From: Isoetes taiwanensis
Lineage: Eukaryota > Streptophyta > Lycopodiopsida > Isoetales > Isoetaceae
Direction: 5' to 3'
DNA length: 64,000 bases
Assembly: GCA_021234155.1 (NCBI GenBank)
Contig: JAJEKV010000045.1
Span: 1,697,474 to 1,761,473 of the forward strand
Part shown: one piece after another, positions 10,180-21,619 of the stretch
Layout of the letters: each line of letters opens with the position of its first letter
Numbering within the stretch: position 1 is the first letter of the stretch
Translations under genes and position numbers: made by a program
The notes under the pieces: generated by a model
The model's input: the letters and a program-made list of their open reading frames with translations, nothing else
Database searches by the model: none
Told to the model about the DNA's origin: nothing

Positions 10180-10769
10180 ATGGTTGTTGGCATGAAGCTA
10201 TGACATTTTGATTGTGAGACTAAGTTATTGAATTGTTGAACTATCATTGTAGAGAAGCAGCGATGGCAATTTGGTGGTAAACACTTGGCATAGTTTTCAC
10301 ATTTTGTATTGATGTTTGCACGCCCTATGACTTCCAATTTATAAAGTGACAACAATCCCATATAACAAGGCCTCATGTTCTAATTCTCTTGAATGAAGCA
10401 AATGTAGTTTTAGTGACTAAAGCCAAGCATAGTTAGATTGGCCCTGTTTTGTCTGAGGAAAATAAATGTGCATTTTAGAAATCTAAAACTGCAACTTCAA
10501 AACGAAAGTGGCTCTGCAACTCCTTCCCAACATGAGAAAACACACGTGTGCACATGATTTAGGGAATATTAATCATCTTCTCATTTGCAATTTTTTGCAC
10601 TTGCATTACCCAACTTAATAGTGGACAATCTCCATTGAACTAAGAATGTTAAAAATTCATAAAAGGTCACTATTGAAAGAAATAGGATCCAAAAATGTAT
10701 CCCATGCAGGATATTTTGACTGAAAAAATGATCCACTTTAGAATCATCGTGATAACTTGGATGGTTTCT
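10180..10769 (+). other. 3' flank of the F-box gene
   Basis: No gene. An AATAAA at about 10461 and A/T-rich sequence could serve as a distal polyadenylation region of the F-box gene, but the real 3' end cannot be read from sequence alone. The minus-strand ORFs overlapping the gene end are shadows. Confidence 0.4.
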
Positions 10770-12048
10770 TGGCGCCTTCACGGCTAGGGCGGCCGCAGGG
10801 AAAGGGGCCGCCCCTAATCCTTGCTATCGGCACTGCAGTGGCTGCAAATTTCTTCTGTTTCCAGATCTGATGGCTAGCACAAGAGTTTTGGCATCTCGGT
10901 TTTTCTGATTCTGCCTCCATCTGCTTCCGTTTTCTGGTTTTCTTGGAGTTTCTTCATGGCGGCCTCTCCAGCCTTCTCAGATTATCCACTAACGTGGATC
11001 TTTACTCTGATGCTTCCGGTCTAGGTAAGCATTGTGTTTTTTCCATAGATCAAACAGAGATTAGTCTGGCCAGCAGCCCATTCGTTTCTTTCTTGCCCTT
11101 TCTTGAAAGGCATAAATTCTTTGGGGCTGGGCTGGACGTTGTTTCCTCTATTTCCTTTATGGATGCACACCGAAATGGCTCAGATTGCCTATAAGGTTGA
11201 GTAATTAAGATGCAGGGCTATGAGAGAAGATGCTTCAAATTTCTAGTTAATTGGCAGCTTTATTCTTTCCTCAGTTCTGTAATGCCAGAAGCCTTTCCCT
11301 TCCTCTTGCTCTTTCCTACTAGCGGAAAGGTGTAGAGTTGTTTCTTGAAAAAGAAGAAGAATAGATTAGCCTGACTCTTCAGATTTTTTGATGAGATCGG
11401 AACTAGGTCAGATTGCGGAGCTGGGGATCTTCAATGCAGGATGAGGCTTTTAATATTTTATTGGACTGTTTGAGATGCCGAGCTAGGGAATTTTTTTTGA
11501 GCAGGATGAAGTTTATATATATTTTGAGCCGGACTTTAGGGAGGAGTCTGGTAGCTGGGCTTTGGGGTCTAGTACAGGCTGACTGCTTCATATCCCGACA
11601 ATGCAGCATTTCTGATGGCTACATTCATTCTAGGCCGACTGCATATATCCTGACAATGCAGCATATTTCCTGGTACAATCAGTATTGATTAATTTGCAGA
11701 ATGGGTTATTTGGAGCTGTGTTAGCTTCCTTGAGCAATGCGGGAGATTGCTCATGTTTTCTTCATGCCTTTCTCTGTTCGTCTCTACTCTTGCAAGAGGT
11801 GGTTCATAGAGCATTCAAGGTATATTCATAGCTTGAGGAAAATTTATATTTGTCTCCTGTAGTATTCCTCTAGCTGGGAAGATGTTGATTCTGATCATGT
11901 AGTACTAGTTAGCTGGAAGAAGAGGTTGAGAAAAAATTATGAGTACCAAGCTTCAAATATTATATTTGATCTACAAGAGATCCTCTGTACTTCAAGGTTA
12001 TTTGATCCTTGTGGGACTTCCTATCTGAATATAAATTTATCTTACCTT

Positions 12049-12080
<32 letters not shown>
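10770..12080 (+). mobile_element. retroposed sequence with long poly(A) tail
   Basis: The block ends in an uninterrupted A run of about 30 bases (about 12051-12080), the hallmark of LINE-mediated retroposition on the plus strand. Its left part is G/C-rich (CGGCCGCAGGGAAAGG at about 10790) in contrast to the A/T-rich surroundings. Reading frames are broken; an internal duplication (CCGACAATGCAGCAT at about 11596 and CTGACAATGCAGCAT at about 11650) is seen. No reverse transcriptase was found, so it is either a 5'-truncated LINE 3' region, a SINE-like element or a processed mRNA. The start is an estimate from the composition change. Confidence 0.45.
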
Positions 12081-12082
<2 letters not shown>

Positions 12083-12930
12083 TCCAGGCCACTTGTTTTG
12101 CATGTAACGGAAAAGATACCAAGTCCATCTGGAAGCACTTGAGAAATATAACAGAAAAGATACCAAGCATCTGTATTTTCGTGGAAGCAGAAGAGATCAT
12201 GGACAGGCCACGAATTTGCATGTAACCGAAAAGATGCCGTCAGTACATTTGTTACAGATCTCAACAGCTGTAAAGAGGCAGCCGAACTGGAGTATCGCCA
12301 TGGATTTCGTGGCCATGCTTATTTCCGTAATCTGAGCTCAGAAGATGCCATTTTAGGTTACAAAAGGCAAGCAATTGTTTTTGTTAGATATACTCCATGT
12401 GGCCTTGACCACGCCTACATGCAATAATATTTATATGACATAGCGCATAAATGGGTTAAAGCATGCAATAGCGTCTCAATTAGCTTGTCTCCCCTGTCCC
12501 CCCCAAACTAGTTCGAAAAGTAGGTCGTCCCAACTAACTTCTTTTGCCACGTAGAACATTTTGAAAATTCACTGCGAAGAACCTCGCCAAAGATTCTATC
12601 CCGCCGGTGCTATCGAAGCCGGCCTCAAGCTTGTAAAATGAGGATGATCCCACGAATCAAGACTTACTGATGCGGCCATGCCAAAATCGTGAACCTAATA
12701 AGGTTTCTCAAATTCTTTTACAAAATTTCTTGCAAAGCAATGAAATGGACGAATTGTTAACGAATTGGAGCAACAGAAGATTTCAAGCCGCTTTCTTATT
12801 GCCAGGTTGGATATACTAGATAAACTTCGAGCATTTTTTTTTCAGATTGAGACCACCTTGTTGAAGCCATCCCACAAGGCCAAAGATATCAGTAAGCATC
12901 AATCCTTTCTCTTCATCTTCATAGTTAAAC
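12081..12930. other. no gene seen
   Basis: Short direct repeats occur near 12085-12235 (CCACTTGTTTTGCATGTAAC and CCACGAATTTGCATGTAAC, each followed by GAAAAGAT). The rest probably holds the 5' end of the transposon gene that begins near 12931; no terminal inverted repeat was identified. Confidence 0.35.
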
Positions 12931-15900
12931 ATGGGAGATGGGGATGCAAGCAAGTCAAAGGGGAAAAAGAAGAGAACAGCAGAGCAAGAGACCTTAAAAA
13001 AGAGAAGACAGAGGAAGCGAGAAATGAGGAAAACATGCTATTATGCAAGAATGTTCCAATGCCCGAGCAACACTAAAAAGCATAGAGCCTTGGCTAATAT
13101 TGTCTCGCCATTTATGAAGAATACTTCTTAAATGGACAATAAAAACTAAGAAAGAAATTTTGAGTGACTTCATAAAGGAAAAAGAAATCAAAGAATTTCT
13201 TAGTGATGAATTCAAGAATATGGGAGTTAAGAATCATTTGATTGGCAATATTAGAAAAAGCATTCAATCAATAAAAGCTTCTACAAGCATAGATTCCATG
13301 GCTGCAAAGAAAAATGTACTTGCAATGGCTATTGGCAAGGATTGCACAGGTCAAATTGTTAGTAAGAGAAGTTTGGGAAAAGTTTTGGGAGTCCATCCGA
13401 GAAATATTAAAATGGCAAGGAATAAACGTGAACAAATAGATATTGATAAAGGTGGATGGGTCTTTACAAGCGCATCCGTAAGGTTTGATTCAATTGGAGA
13501 TGATGTTATTGAGCTGATTCAGGAGTTTTGGGATCAAATACAAGGGTCTCGCCTAATGCGAAGGACGTGAGATATAAAAGATTGGCAAAGAATATTAAAC
13601 AAGAACATGCCACTCACTATTTGGAGGACACATGGTGTAATTCCCCTTCTCATTCTTTGAAGGAACTAAAATTATGGTTGGTAAGGTATTGTTAGTGGTG
13701 AATTGAGTTAGTGCTAGACAATGGTTACAAAAAGTTAGTTAAAGTTACGTGCTACAAATAAGTTAGTTCTAGTTGCGCTTGTGTTATAGCGAGGGTCAGT
13801 TAGTTAAAGTTGCAGGTCATGGCTAGTAGTCAGAGGTTACAGTTATAGGTACAGTTAGTTAAAGTTGTAGGTTACAGTCAGTTAGTTCAAGTTCCGTGTT
13901 ACAACGGTACAATACCGAGCTTGCAGCAGGTACAGGCCAGGTTACAAATGTCGTGGTCGTCCGATCACGCTTATAGTTAGAGGTGGAAGTTGTAGGTGAT
14001 AGATGTAGAGACAATAAATGCTTATAAGTAGATGCTAATAGTTTTAGTTGTCAGATCAATTCAAATCTTAGTCTTCAAACTTGAGCATCTTTGTCCACTA
14101 GTTATAGCTTTAATTAGGTTTTTCATTTGTGAGGTCTTTGTTGTATCCAACATACAGTTATGTAAGCTCACTACTCTTATTGTTGTGCAGTCAGAGCTGT
14201 TTCTTAAGTTCAAAGAGCAATATCCAGAGGTGCAGATCCGCCAAAGAGCTTTTGAAAAATTAAAGCCATGGTATGTCATGAAGTTGAAGCAATTCAACTC
14301 TTGTTGTTGCATACATCATGTGAGGCTACAAATGCTTTTGGATGGTTTTAATAAATTGAGGAACCAGCATGTGAATCCTTGCAATTGTGCATGTGAAGTA
14401 TGTGGAGCAGTAGAAGAAGAAGTTTGTGTCGCCAAGACAAAAAAGTATAAGACAACTACAGAGTTATGGCAGTCTATTCTTTGCCCAAGAGAGGAAAATC
14501 AAGCATTTCATAAAAAAGATTGCATATACAGGCTTTGTAGCACTTGTGGTATCTCTCAGTTGTCGATATGCCCACTAGAGTTATCAAATGAAGGATCTAT
14601 TAGTTGGGAGTACTGGGATTATGAGGAAGGTGTTAAGGATAAGAAAGGAAACCCAAAGAAGGTTCTAAAGCGCTTATGGAGAGAGACTGAACCACGAACT
14701 TTAATTCATAAATTGATTGAGAGGTTGGATAAATTTCCTTTGCATAGTTTCGTGCACAAGTGGCGTGCAAAGCAGTTCAAGGAGTTGTTGGAAAATCTTC
14801 CTCCGTGTATTCTTGTGTCAAGAGTGGACTTTTCGAGAATTTTTCTATTTGCAGAACCAAGTGCACCGTGATATTGGACTAGCATACGATTACCATCTTG
14901 GTGCATATTACGCACTTTGTAGACCCTATGTTATATATCCGATGATACAAAGCACGATATATTAATTTTTTTGTTCAAAGATGCATTTATGATGCATTAT
15001 GAGTTTATGAAACAACAAGGTATAGATCCGTGATAAGCACCGGGTCTTTTTCGTGATGGAGCAAACATCACAGGTTCAAAAGCAAAGAAGACCCTTCTAC
15101 TTTGTTGAAGGTATGCGTTGCCACAAAAATTGAGATGATGTGGAATTTTTTGGCTCAAACCATGGGAAGGGAGAGCATGATGGCAAAGCCGCTAATTAAA
15201 ACGGTGGCTTAGGGAATTGATGAAGAGAGTACAGTCCATAAAAATTGAAAATGCAATATAGTTAAAGTAGCCGGGGATGGTTTTTCGCCTAGTGCTCCAT
15301 CTTCTAGTTTGAAAAAAAACCAAGTGAGAAGATGGTTTTGGGAAGTGGTGGGGGTGAACAGAACAACCTTTGGGCCAGAGAATCGTGGAGGACACAAGGA
15401 ACATTCATTCTGTTCATGCATTCAATTTAGAATGCCCTACGCAATTGCATGTAAGACGTTTGTCTTGCTTTTGTGCAAATTGCTTTGATGCAGAATGGGA
15501 AAAATGCATGAACAAAGAATATGTAGACGATTGGGAACTTGTGATTATTCAACCAAGCAATGTTCTAACGGATGAATATGAGGAACGAAATCTCAAAGAA
15601 CAAGATTCTCCTCGAAGCTATCTACCGCTCTAAAAGATAGCATAGGAGTAGGCTTACAATTTTTTAAGTTGTCGCTCCAAAATATAATGAAGAGGGAGCA
15701 CTATTTTGGTTGGTGTGTTGTACAAAGACAGCGTATGTTGTTAAGGAAGACTTTGAGGTAAATGGGCAAATGTTTTATGCAGGAGAGGAGCTTCTTGAAG
15801 GTATTTATTATAAAAAGGCACCAAGATCACGTACAAGCTATATCTATTGTTCAGACGAGCCAAAAGCCATAGTCTACATAAGTCAAGTTTGTGCAATTAA

Positions 15901-16024
15901 ATTGGTCATGCCACAGGCAAAACATCGATTGAAGGGAAACCAGGTTGTATACACACTTAGTGAAGCTGATAGTGAGAAGATTTTAGACAATCTCCCCGAT
16001 GTTCTATCTGATGATGAAGACTAG
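12931..16024 (+). pseudogene. DDE-type transposase, unusual family, decayed
   Basis: Conserved blocks appear in order across several frames. N-terminal: a basic, DNA-binding-like stretch (12931-13131) and a helical domain (13160-13560). The frame then shifts to a TRVSPNAKDV block and ...YLEDTW before a clean phase-0 GT-AG intron (13681-14190). Exon 2 (14191 onward) carries KFKEQYPEVQIRQRAFEKLK, a Cys/His zinc-like module (CCCIHH, CNCACEVCG, CIYRLCSTCG), then the first catalytic Asp in VDFS (14827-14829), where a frameshift at about 14836 restores ENF. The second Asp is in DGAN (15055-15057) and the Glu in HGKGEHDG (15161-15184). The end holds CFCANCFDAEWEKC (15460-15515) and an acidic tail to 16021. 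At least three frameshifts and several stops make it inactive. I know this block order (DFSEN, DGAGSQ-K, HGKG-DG) from uncharacterised transposase-like proteins of invertebrates; I cannot name the superfamily. Confidence 0.7.
13681..14190 (+). other. phase-0 intron of the transposase gene
   Basis: The donor GTAAGG follows AAA TTA TGG TTG and the acceptor TTGTTGTGCAG precedes TCA GAG CTG; both flanking codon sets lie in the same phase and give a continuous conserved protein block. Inside are imperfect repeats of AGTTAGTTAAAGTT (about 13720-13890). Presence of the intron says this copy descends from a DNA transposon or host gene and not from a processed mRNA. Confidence 0.7.
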
Positions 16025-16479
16025 GTATCTGACTCTATCAGATTTGTCTTTTTTTTGGCTATGTACCATATTTCTGATTTATCAGATTTATCAGATTGTC
16101 CTGATTATCAATAAAGTCTTTGTCAATTGCATGTTATTTTGGAATAGTAAACTGGAATTTTAAATGCATGGTTCTGTTTAGGAGTTTAGGCTTGGAGGTA
16201 AACCTGCGGTAAACTCAGATAAACCGGTAAACCTCAGATAAACCCTGTTATGTCGATTATCGGTTGTACTAGACTTGCCAAGATCATCCGATTTGCTTGA
16301 GATCGTGAAACATGTATAAACCCTGTTATGTCGACATCGAGGTTGTACTAGACTTGCCAGACTTGTAGTGCACTTAGAGTTAGATCAGAAATCGAGATAC
16401 TTAGGAATTAAATATCCATCACAAAACATTCGACATACCGTCACAAATTTCCCCTTTTAAAAACAACATGGGTCGCCAC
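16025..16479. repeat. transposon 3' flank with ~72-bp duplication
   Basis: No gene. AACCCTGTTATGTCGA followed by GGTTGTACTAGACTTGCC occurs at about 16220-16278 and again at about 16318-16360, and TAAACC is repeated several times at 16198-16235. It may be the terminal region of the transposon above. Confidence 0.5.
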
Positions 16480-17400
16480 GTGACGCGCGGTTGGATCGGC
16501 ACATGGACCGCCACTTGGCTTGGGACATGGTGATGTGGCACATGTAGTGCCACATTAACTTACACTTAACATTAACATATTAACTTAAGATTAACATATT
16601 ACCCTAAATAACTAGAAAAAAAAAAAAAAAAACTTCACATGGATGAGATGCCACATGGACCGCCACATGGGCTAATGAGGTGCCATGCCACATGGACTAC
16701 TTTTACATGGACCGCCACTTGGACTAGGATGACTAGGATGTGGTGATGATGACTAGGATGGCATAACACGTGTTTGATGACTTGGCTCATTGAATGCTGA
16801 CATGGACTGTCACTTGGACTAACAAGTTAACTCAACAAGTTGTAAGTTAACTTATTTAAGTTAACCTATAAACTTACAACATAATGATTAACTTATAAAT
16901 TAACATATTAACCTTAATAACTACCGATAAAAAAAAAAAAAAAACTTTTACTTGTCCACATATACTTCCAAATGCACATGGACTCCACATGGACTGCTTA
17001 CATGGACTGCCACATGGGCTATTGAGATGCCATGCCACATGGACTACTTACATGGACCGCCACTTGGACTAGGATGACTAGGATGTGGTGATGATGACTA
17101 GGATGTGGTGATGATGACTAGGATGGCATAACACGTGTTTGATGACTTGGCTCATTGAATGCTGACATGGACTGTCACTTGGACTGCCACATGGACTAAC
17201 AAGTTAACTTAACAAGTTGTAAGTTAACTTATTTAAGTTAACTTATAAACTTACAACATAACATACAACATTAACATTAACTTGTACTAAACATTAACAT
17301 ATTAACTTAACATTAACATATTAACCTAAACATCTAGCCCTAAAAAAAAAAAAAAACAAATACTTGTCCACATGGCATCACGTGTATGATGACATGGCAT
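16480..17400. repeat. 310-410 bp tandem repeats with internal A tracts
   Basis: Two and a half head-to-tail units carry, in order, CCACATGGAC words, GGATGACTAGGATG, AACACGTGTTTGATGAC, a GTTAACTTA-rich palindromic stretch and an A tract. The A tracts lie at 16616-16632, 16929-16944 and 17342-17356, so the spacing is about 313 and 413 bases. The longer unit has an extra internal TGATGATGACTAGGATGTGG copy. No coding. Confidence 0.85.
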
Positions 17401-17599
17401 GATGATGTGGCACATGCATTTTGATAGATACACAAATTTGTTTAAAAATGTAACATTTTCTTCAAACAAATAATATGGCATATTAGAATTATGGGCACAT
17501 TAGAATTATGGCATATTAGCATATTAGAATATGGGCAAGAATATGTCGGGATATTTAGATCTAGGCTATGAAACCAAAAATTAATAAATCTATATAAGA

Positions 17600-18079
17600 A
17601 TGTACTATTATTGCATGGCTAGGGGGCCTCGGGTTTCGAGCCCTACATGCAACATTATGACCATAATTGGCCCTTTGATTGGACGCTTCCTTGCTCCTAT
17701 AAGAGAAGAACTTGTCCAGACTCGAGGCATTCCTTCATCCCGGCAAGCTCCCTCCTCTGAGATTTCAAGCGCCTATTTCCTATCTTCCTATCTTCCTATC
17801 TTCATGGCCATGCTTAAATATACTGCCAAAAAGCCCAAGGTTGAGGAAGAGTCCTCTTCTTCCTCACATCCGGGCATGGAAATGACTGTTGTTGCAAAAT
17901 TCTTTGCCCTGGAGGTGGTTCGAATGCAGGAACAAGGAGCCAAAGTCTCAGATAAAGTTCAGAAGTGGGTCGATCGCGGTTTGTCCCCACCGAAGAGCGC
18001 CTGCATAAAGCTGAATATGGAAGCTACCGGGATTCTCCTTGTTGTTGAACTGAAAATGCCCCCACCAGATTACTTCTAA
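17600..18079 (+). CDS. unrecognised ORF, 159 codons
   Basis: A plus-strand ORF with no recognised domain. A start at 17600 or more likely at the Met near 17806 (MAMLKYTAKKPKVEEE) would give either 159 or about 90 residues. The second half has a KKPKVEEE basic-acidic patch, a Ser run and a helical FFALEVVRMQEQG stretch, ending PPPDYF. The triple CTTCCTAT repeat at 17780-17803 within the frame and the surrounding repeats argue for caution; it might be a relic of a transposon ORF. Confidence 0.3.
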   Translation: MYYYCMARGPRVSSPTCNIMTIIGPLIGRFLAPIREELVQTRGIPSSRQAPSSEISSAYFLSSYLPIFMAMLKYTAKKPKVEEESSSSSHPGMEMTVVAKFFALEVVRMQEQGAKVSDKVQKWVDRGLSPPKSACIKLNMEATGILLVVELKMPPPDYF

Positions 18080-18440
18080 AGCTGAAAATCCTATGACACT
18101 TCTGAGTACTTAGTTTTTTATGTTATTTTATGTTATATCGGATATTAAGGATGCGCAGAATCGCTTTTTTTAAAGGTCAAGTTTTTGTGGAAAGGCCGAA
18201 GTTTATTGTAAAAGGCCAAGTTTTTTTCAGACAAGGTCTTCGTGGAACATGCTTTATCCTGTTAATATGACACTATAATACGCTTTGATGGTAATATGAC
18301 CGAATATGACATGTCAGATCGTTGATATGACAAGGTAATCTGAAATACGCTTCGGTTTTATCCAAATACAAGGTTTATGTTACATTGAAAAATTTTCTGG
18401 TTTTATCTCGAAATACAAGGTTTAGGTAACACGAAACTCG
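18080..18440. other. no gene seen
   Basis: A/T-rich sequence with short direct repeats (TACAAGGTTTA at about 18366 and 18412; AAGGCC(G/A)AAGTTT at about 18191 and 18213). Nothing coding. Confidence 0.4.
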
Positions 18441-18725
18441 TAATCGCAGACCATTTCAAAAGCATTTCAAACAAACCATTTGGAAGATAAGAACCAATTT
18501 CACAAACCATTTCAAAAGCACTTCAAACAATTCATTGCAAACTAAACTACCGCAAAACTAAACCATTGCAAACAAAAGCAATGCAAACTAAAGCATTGAA
18601 TAAACTATCGAATAAACTAGACCTGTGCAAAACTAAACCATTGCTAACTAAACCATTGCAAACTAAACCATTGCTAACTAAACCTCAGGCAAACTAAACC
18701 TTTGCAAACTAAACCATTCCACGTT
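18441..18725. repeat. 15-mer tandem repeat array
   Basis: The word ACTAAACCATTGCAA and close variants is repeated about a dozen times, loosest at the left (CAAACCATTT) and tightest at 18600-18720. It lies at the 3' side of the minus-strand FCP1-like pseudogene. Confidence 0.85.
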
Positions 18726-19147
18726 TAGGCTAAAGAAACCTAAGCAAAACAATTGAACCTCTTAAACAGTAGATCAAGATAGATCAAGGTCATGTTAGAA
18801 ATCTGAAGCCTTGTGTCACCAACGTGTACCATTAACGAGTAACGTAATGCTTCACTTAGTTTTTGGAAGAAGGAAACTAGTACCGCCGGGTTTGAAAAAG
18901 ATGTGAAAAGTTTCATGTGTGCGTAATGTTCACCGCAATCCATTTCCAAAAACTCCATAGACATGTGTATCCCAAAGAACCCAAAGAACATGAAGGCTTA
19001 TACACAACTTATCAAAGAACTCCCTCAAGGCATGTATTTTATTAATTCAACACAAGAGCCAAGACTTGGTCACTTATCTTGTGTGAGAAAATACAAAGAA
19101 CGATTATAATGATACAATTTCACTAAACAAAACCATATTGATGTCAA

Positions 19148-19836
19148 CGATATCCGTATTTCTTGAGAGTATCAATTGCTTTCTTCAAACCTTATCCGTA
19201 AAGTTAGTTAATGGATTGGCTTGAAGATACAGATTCCACATTCTCAGCTTCTAACAAGAGTTCCAAAACCATGGTCTTAGATGTTCGAATAGGAAGTCAC
19301 CATCTCTTCTCGATGGTTGATAAGTATTAGGGCATACCATTGTATGTGGATCGTTCTTAAAACCACGATGACGCCATATCATCGACTAGCAATGTATTTT
19401 TTGTCCATCCAACCTCCCTTTATTTCAGAATAAACTTTGCTCAACTCCTTCAACAAGACAGGTTTCCTTTCAACTTTGAATGTCAGATTTGTGCACTTAG
19501 TCAAGACCATGTAAACCGTAATTTTTCTCGAACAGCTCTTTCAAACATTTGATTCAGAATAAGATTAGTTGCAGTGCTGCTCAATGTTGTCCAAATGGCA
19601 ATCTTGAAGTGCTCCATGCACCACTCTAGAAGCTCCTTGGCTCTGGGGCGCAATACAACTATCTTTGTGTGATTAAGGTGCTTAAGTTCCCGCACCATCC
19701 ATGACACAACTTGGCAATGGCTCAGATTTTCAAATAGCTTCATCAACACTCCATCTAGCTCAAAAATCAAAAGCTTTTTATGCGACTTTATCCTTTTTGG
19801 TACATGGGGACTTGGAAGGACTGCCAAAAACTTCAC
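19148..19836 (-). pseudogene. FCP1-like HAD phosphatase domain, decayed
   Basis: On the minus strand the ORF 19836-19501 carries KKLLIFELDGVL, LRPRAKELLEWCMEHFK, IAIWTTLSSTATN and EKLRFTWS, the order of an FCP1/NIF (CTD small phosphatase-like) domain. After a stop at 19501-19503 the homology goes on: QCTNLTFKVE-type residues, KPVLLKELSKVY, the second acidic motif LVDD (about 19378-19390), then in another frame DPHTMVCPNTYQ, and finally GLKKAIDTLKKYGYR at about 19150-19195. The family signature DxDGT/V starts with the nucleophile Asp; here it is ELDG, so the nucleophile is replaced by Glu. With the stop and at least two frameshifts it is a pseudogene. It is the 3' end of the larger minus-strand gene that runs to about 22590. 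Confidence 0.75.
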
Positions 19837-20079
19837 CGCGTTTACTTTTTTCCTCGCAAAGCAATTAAAGCCCTTTTATTTCCTCGAAGAAAATGCTTTC
19901 AAATAAACAAACATAATCACTTCATACAAAAAAATAAAGAATTACCGTGTGAAAACAGATTCTTCAGATTGTGATCGATGAGATGTCTCTTTGTTTGTCT
20001 TCACAATTGGACTAAATGATGAAAATGGAAGACTCGATGGGTTTCAATGGCCTTATTATCCCTCGCTACACCATCAAAC

Positions 20080-20345
20080 TTTGATTCGACAAAGTAGCCT
20101 TCCCATTGTCAAGAAGCGGATTGCCCACATTCGGTTTCTTTCCAAAAGGTGATGAAGCGTGTCACTCATATCTTTCCCATCTTGCGGTCTCTTTAACCCT
20201 ACAAGCATTACAAAAATTGATAATATGTAATAACAAATATTTTCCCCTCCGCAGAAAAGCATGTATTACCGGCTTAAATCATCGCCGCCTTTGGCTCATT
20301 CTCTTCATGAAAAATTAATTCTTTGTTGTTACCTTCAACTTCTAC
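20080..20345 (-). pseudogene. linker exons of the zinc-finger/FCP1 gene
   Basis: Two exon-like frames read on the minus strand. One (about 20330-20260) contains GTTVEVEGNNKELIFHEE; the other (about 20203-20076) runs LKRPQDGKDMSDTLHHLLER and ends ...MGRLLCRIKV. Acceptor- and donor-like sites flank them (TTGTAG and GGTAATAC). No family is recognised. Their order and strand put them between the zinc-binding module and the phosphatase domain. Confidence 0.4.
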
Positions 20346-20539
20346 AGTAGTACCTATCTTTGATGAGTGGCCTTGAATAGCTAGATCATACATAAAAAAA
20401 AAAAAAAAAAAAAATTGTCATGAGTGGCCTTGAATATCTAGATAAAACATAAATTAAAAAACTAGCAATCAAAAGACATGAATCTTGGAATCTAGGAACC
20501 AACAATCATTACTAGCAATCTAGGAATGACTTCACTTAC

Positions 20540-20705
20540 CATCATTGTTGTCAATTTGTTCGTCTTCAGAAACATCATTGATCACATGCACATCCTCTAG
20601 AAGTTTTAAAGCTCGCTCAAACGTCTAGGCACAAGCTTATGCTCTTTGATAAATGATAAGGATGCTGGAGTGGAGCCAATGCCTTTTGAAGGCAAATTTT
20701 CTGTT
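20540..20705 (-). pseudogene. exon with consensus GTAAGT donor
   Basis: On the minus strand the frame KEHKLVPR is followed, after a one-base shift, by ERALKLLEDVHVINDVSEDE and QIDNNDG and then the donor GTAAGTGAAG (20533-20539). The consensus splice site and acidic, protein-like composition support a real exon of the zinc-finger/FCP1 gene, broken by an indel. Confidence 0.5.
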
Positions 20706-20814
20706 CCAATATCAAACCAGCAATAATTAAAAACATACTATGAAGATGAAAAAAAAAATATGCATATAGACCAACCATTCGAATATGCTATCATATTAAT
20801 CTTGGTCCATGATG

Positions 20815-21225
20815 CTTCTTTAAACCAAGAAAAAACAACCAATTGTCTGACATGCTATGTCCACAACCGCTATCGCAACACATCGTAGTGCCACTACACA
20901 AGAAAAACTATGTTAGATAATCCTATGATTTAAAAATTATAGATGGGAAGATGCTACCGAAATGCGCTTAGGCAAAGCATGTGACATGATATGCATGCTT
21001 GCACTCAACAATTATGACTGGTAGAAGCATCTCACTAGTATTGAGTGATTTTTCACAAAATGGGCATGTTTCCTTCAAATTGATGCTTGAATATTCATTT
21101 TCGCTAGCACCAAGAACAAGCGTTTGTGGCAAAGAGGGACTTTCAAATGGTCGGCAGACATAATTTGGCGAAGCCGCCAAAAGCCTCCAAAAGAAGGTGG
21201 CCTCAAGTTGTTCAACTCGCCCCAA
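20815..21225 (-). pseudogene. RING-like Cys/His zinc-binding module
   Basis: The minus-strand ORF from 21225 ends CPFCEKSL...IIVECKHAYHVTCFA, i.e. C-x2-C-x(n)-C-x-H-x3-H-x2-C, a RING/PHD-like half. An in-frame TAA at about 20973 sits where a Gln codon (CAA) would continue AHF; then a donor (GGTAGC) and an intron of about 75 bases lead, at an acceptor TTGTGTAG, to an exon reading TTMCCDSGCGHSMSDNWLFF, which supplies the remaining Cys pairs (CC...C-G-C). A zinc-binding fold is thus likely once spliced. The nonsense codon is a single C-to-T type change. Upstream residues (VNLEICRILSWGELNNL in another frame) suggest a further shift. The function is unknown; a ubiquitin-ligase role would be a guess. 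Confidence 0.55.
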
Positions 21226-21619
21226 CTCAAGATTCTACAAATTTCGAGATTGACAAGTCTTTTTGATGCTTGACTCAAAGCTAATCGCACCTCTTCAAGT
21301 TCCACGATTTGAAGGTCAATGACTGCCTCAACACCTTCCTTTTGTGCACTTGATAGTCGTGGTTATCAAATCACGTATACTTTTTATTTCAATTGGTCAA
21401 ACGAACTGTTTAACTTCTAAATCTTTCATATTTTCTCTTATGTCAAAGCACTTATCATCATGCGATTTGCGATTCAAGTCGGGCTTTTGTGACATCATGT
21501 TCGTGATTTGCAATCCATTCCTTCAAGATCCTTGACATTTCTATAATGCAAGAAGATAATTAGATTGAAAACATAACTAATTTAATGAAACTTCAGATTG
21601 AATTAGATAACAAACATAA

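Noticed and set aside
17616-17660. tRNA-like GGTTTCGAGCCC as a B box
   Set aside because: No acceptor stem or A box at the right spacing; it lies in an ORF of unknown function.
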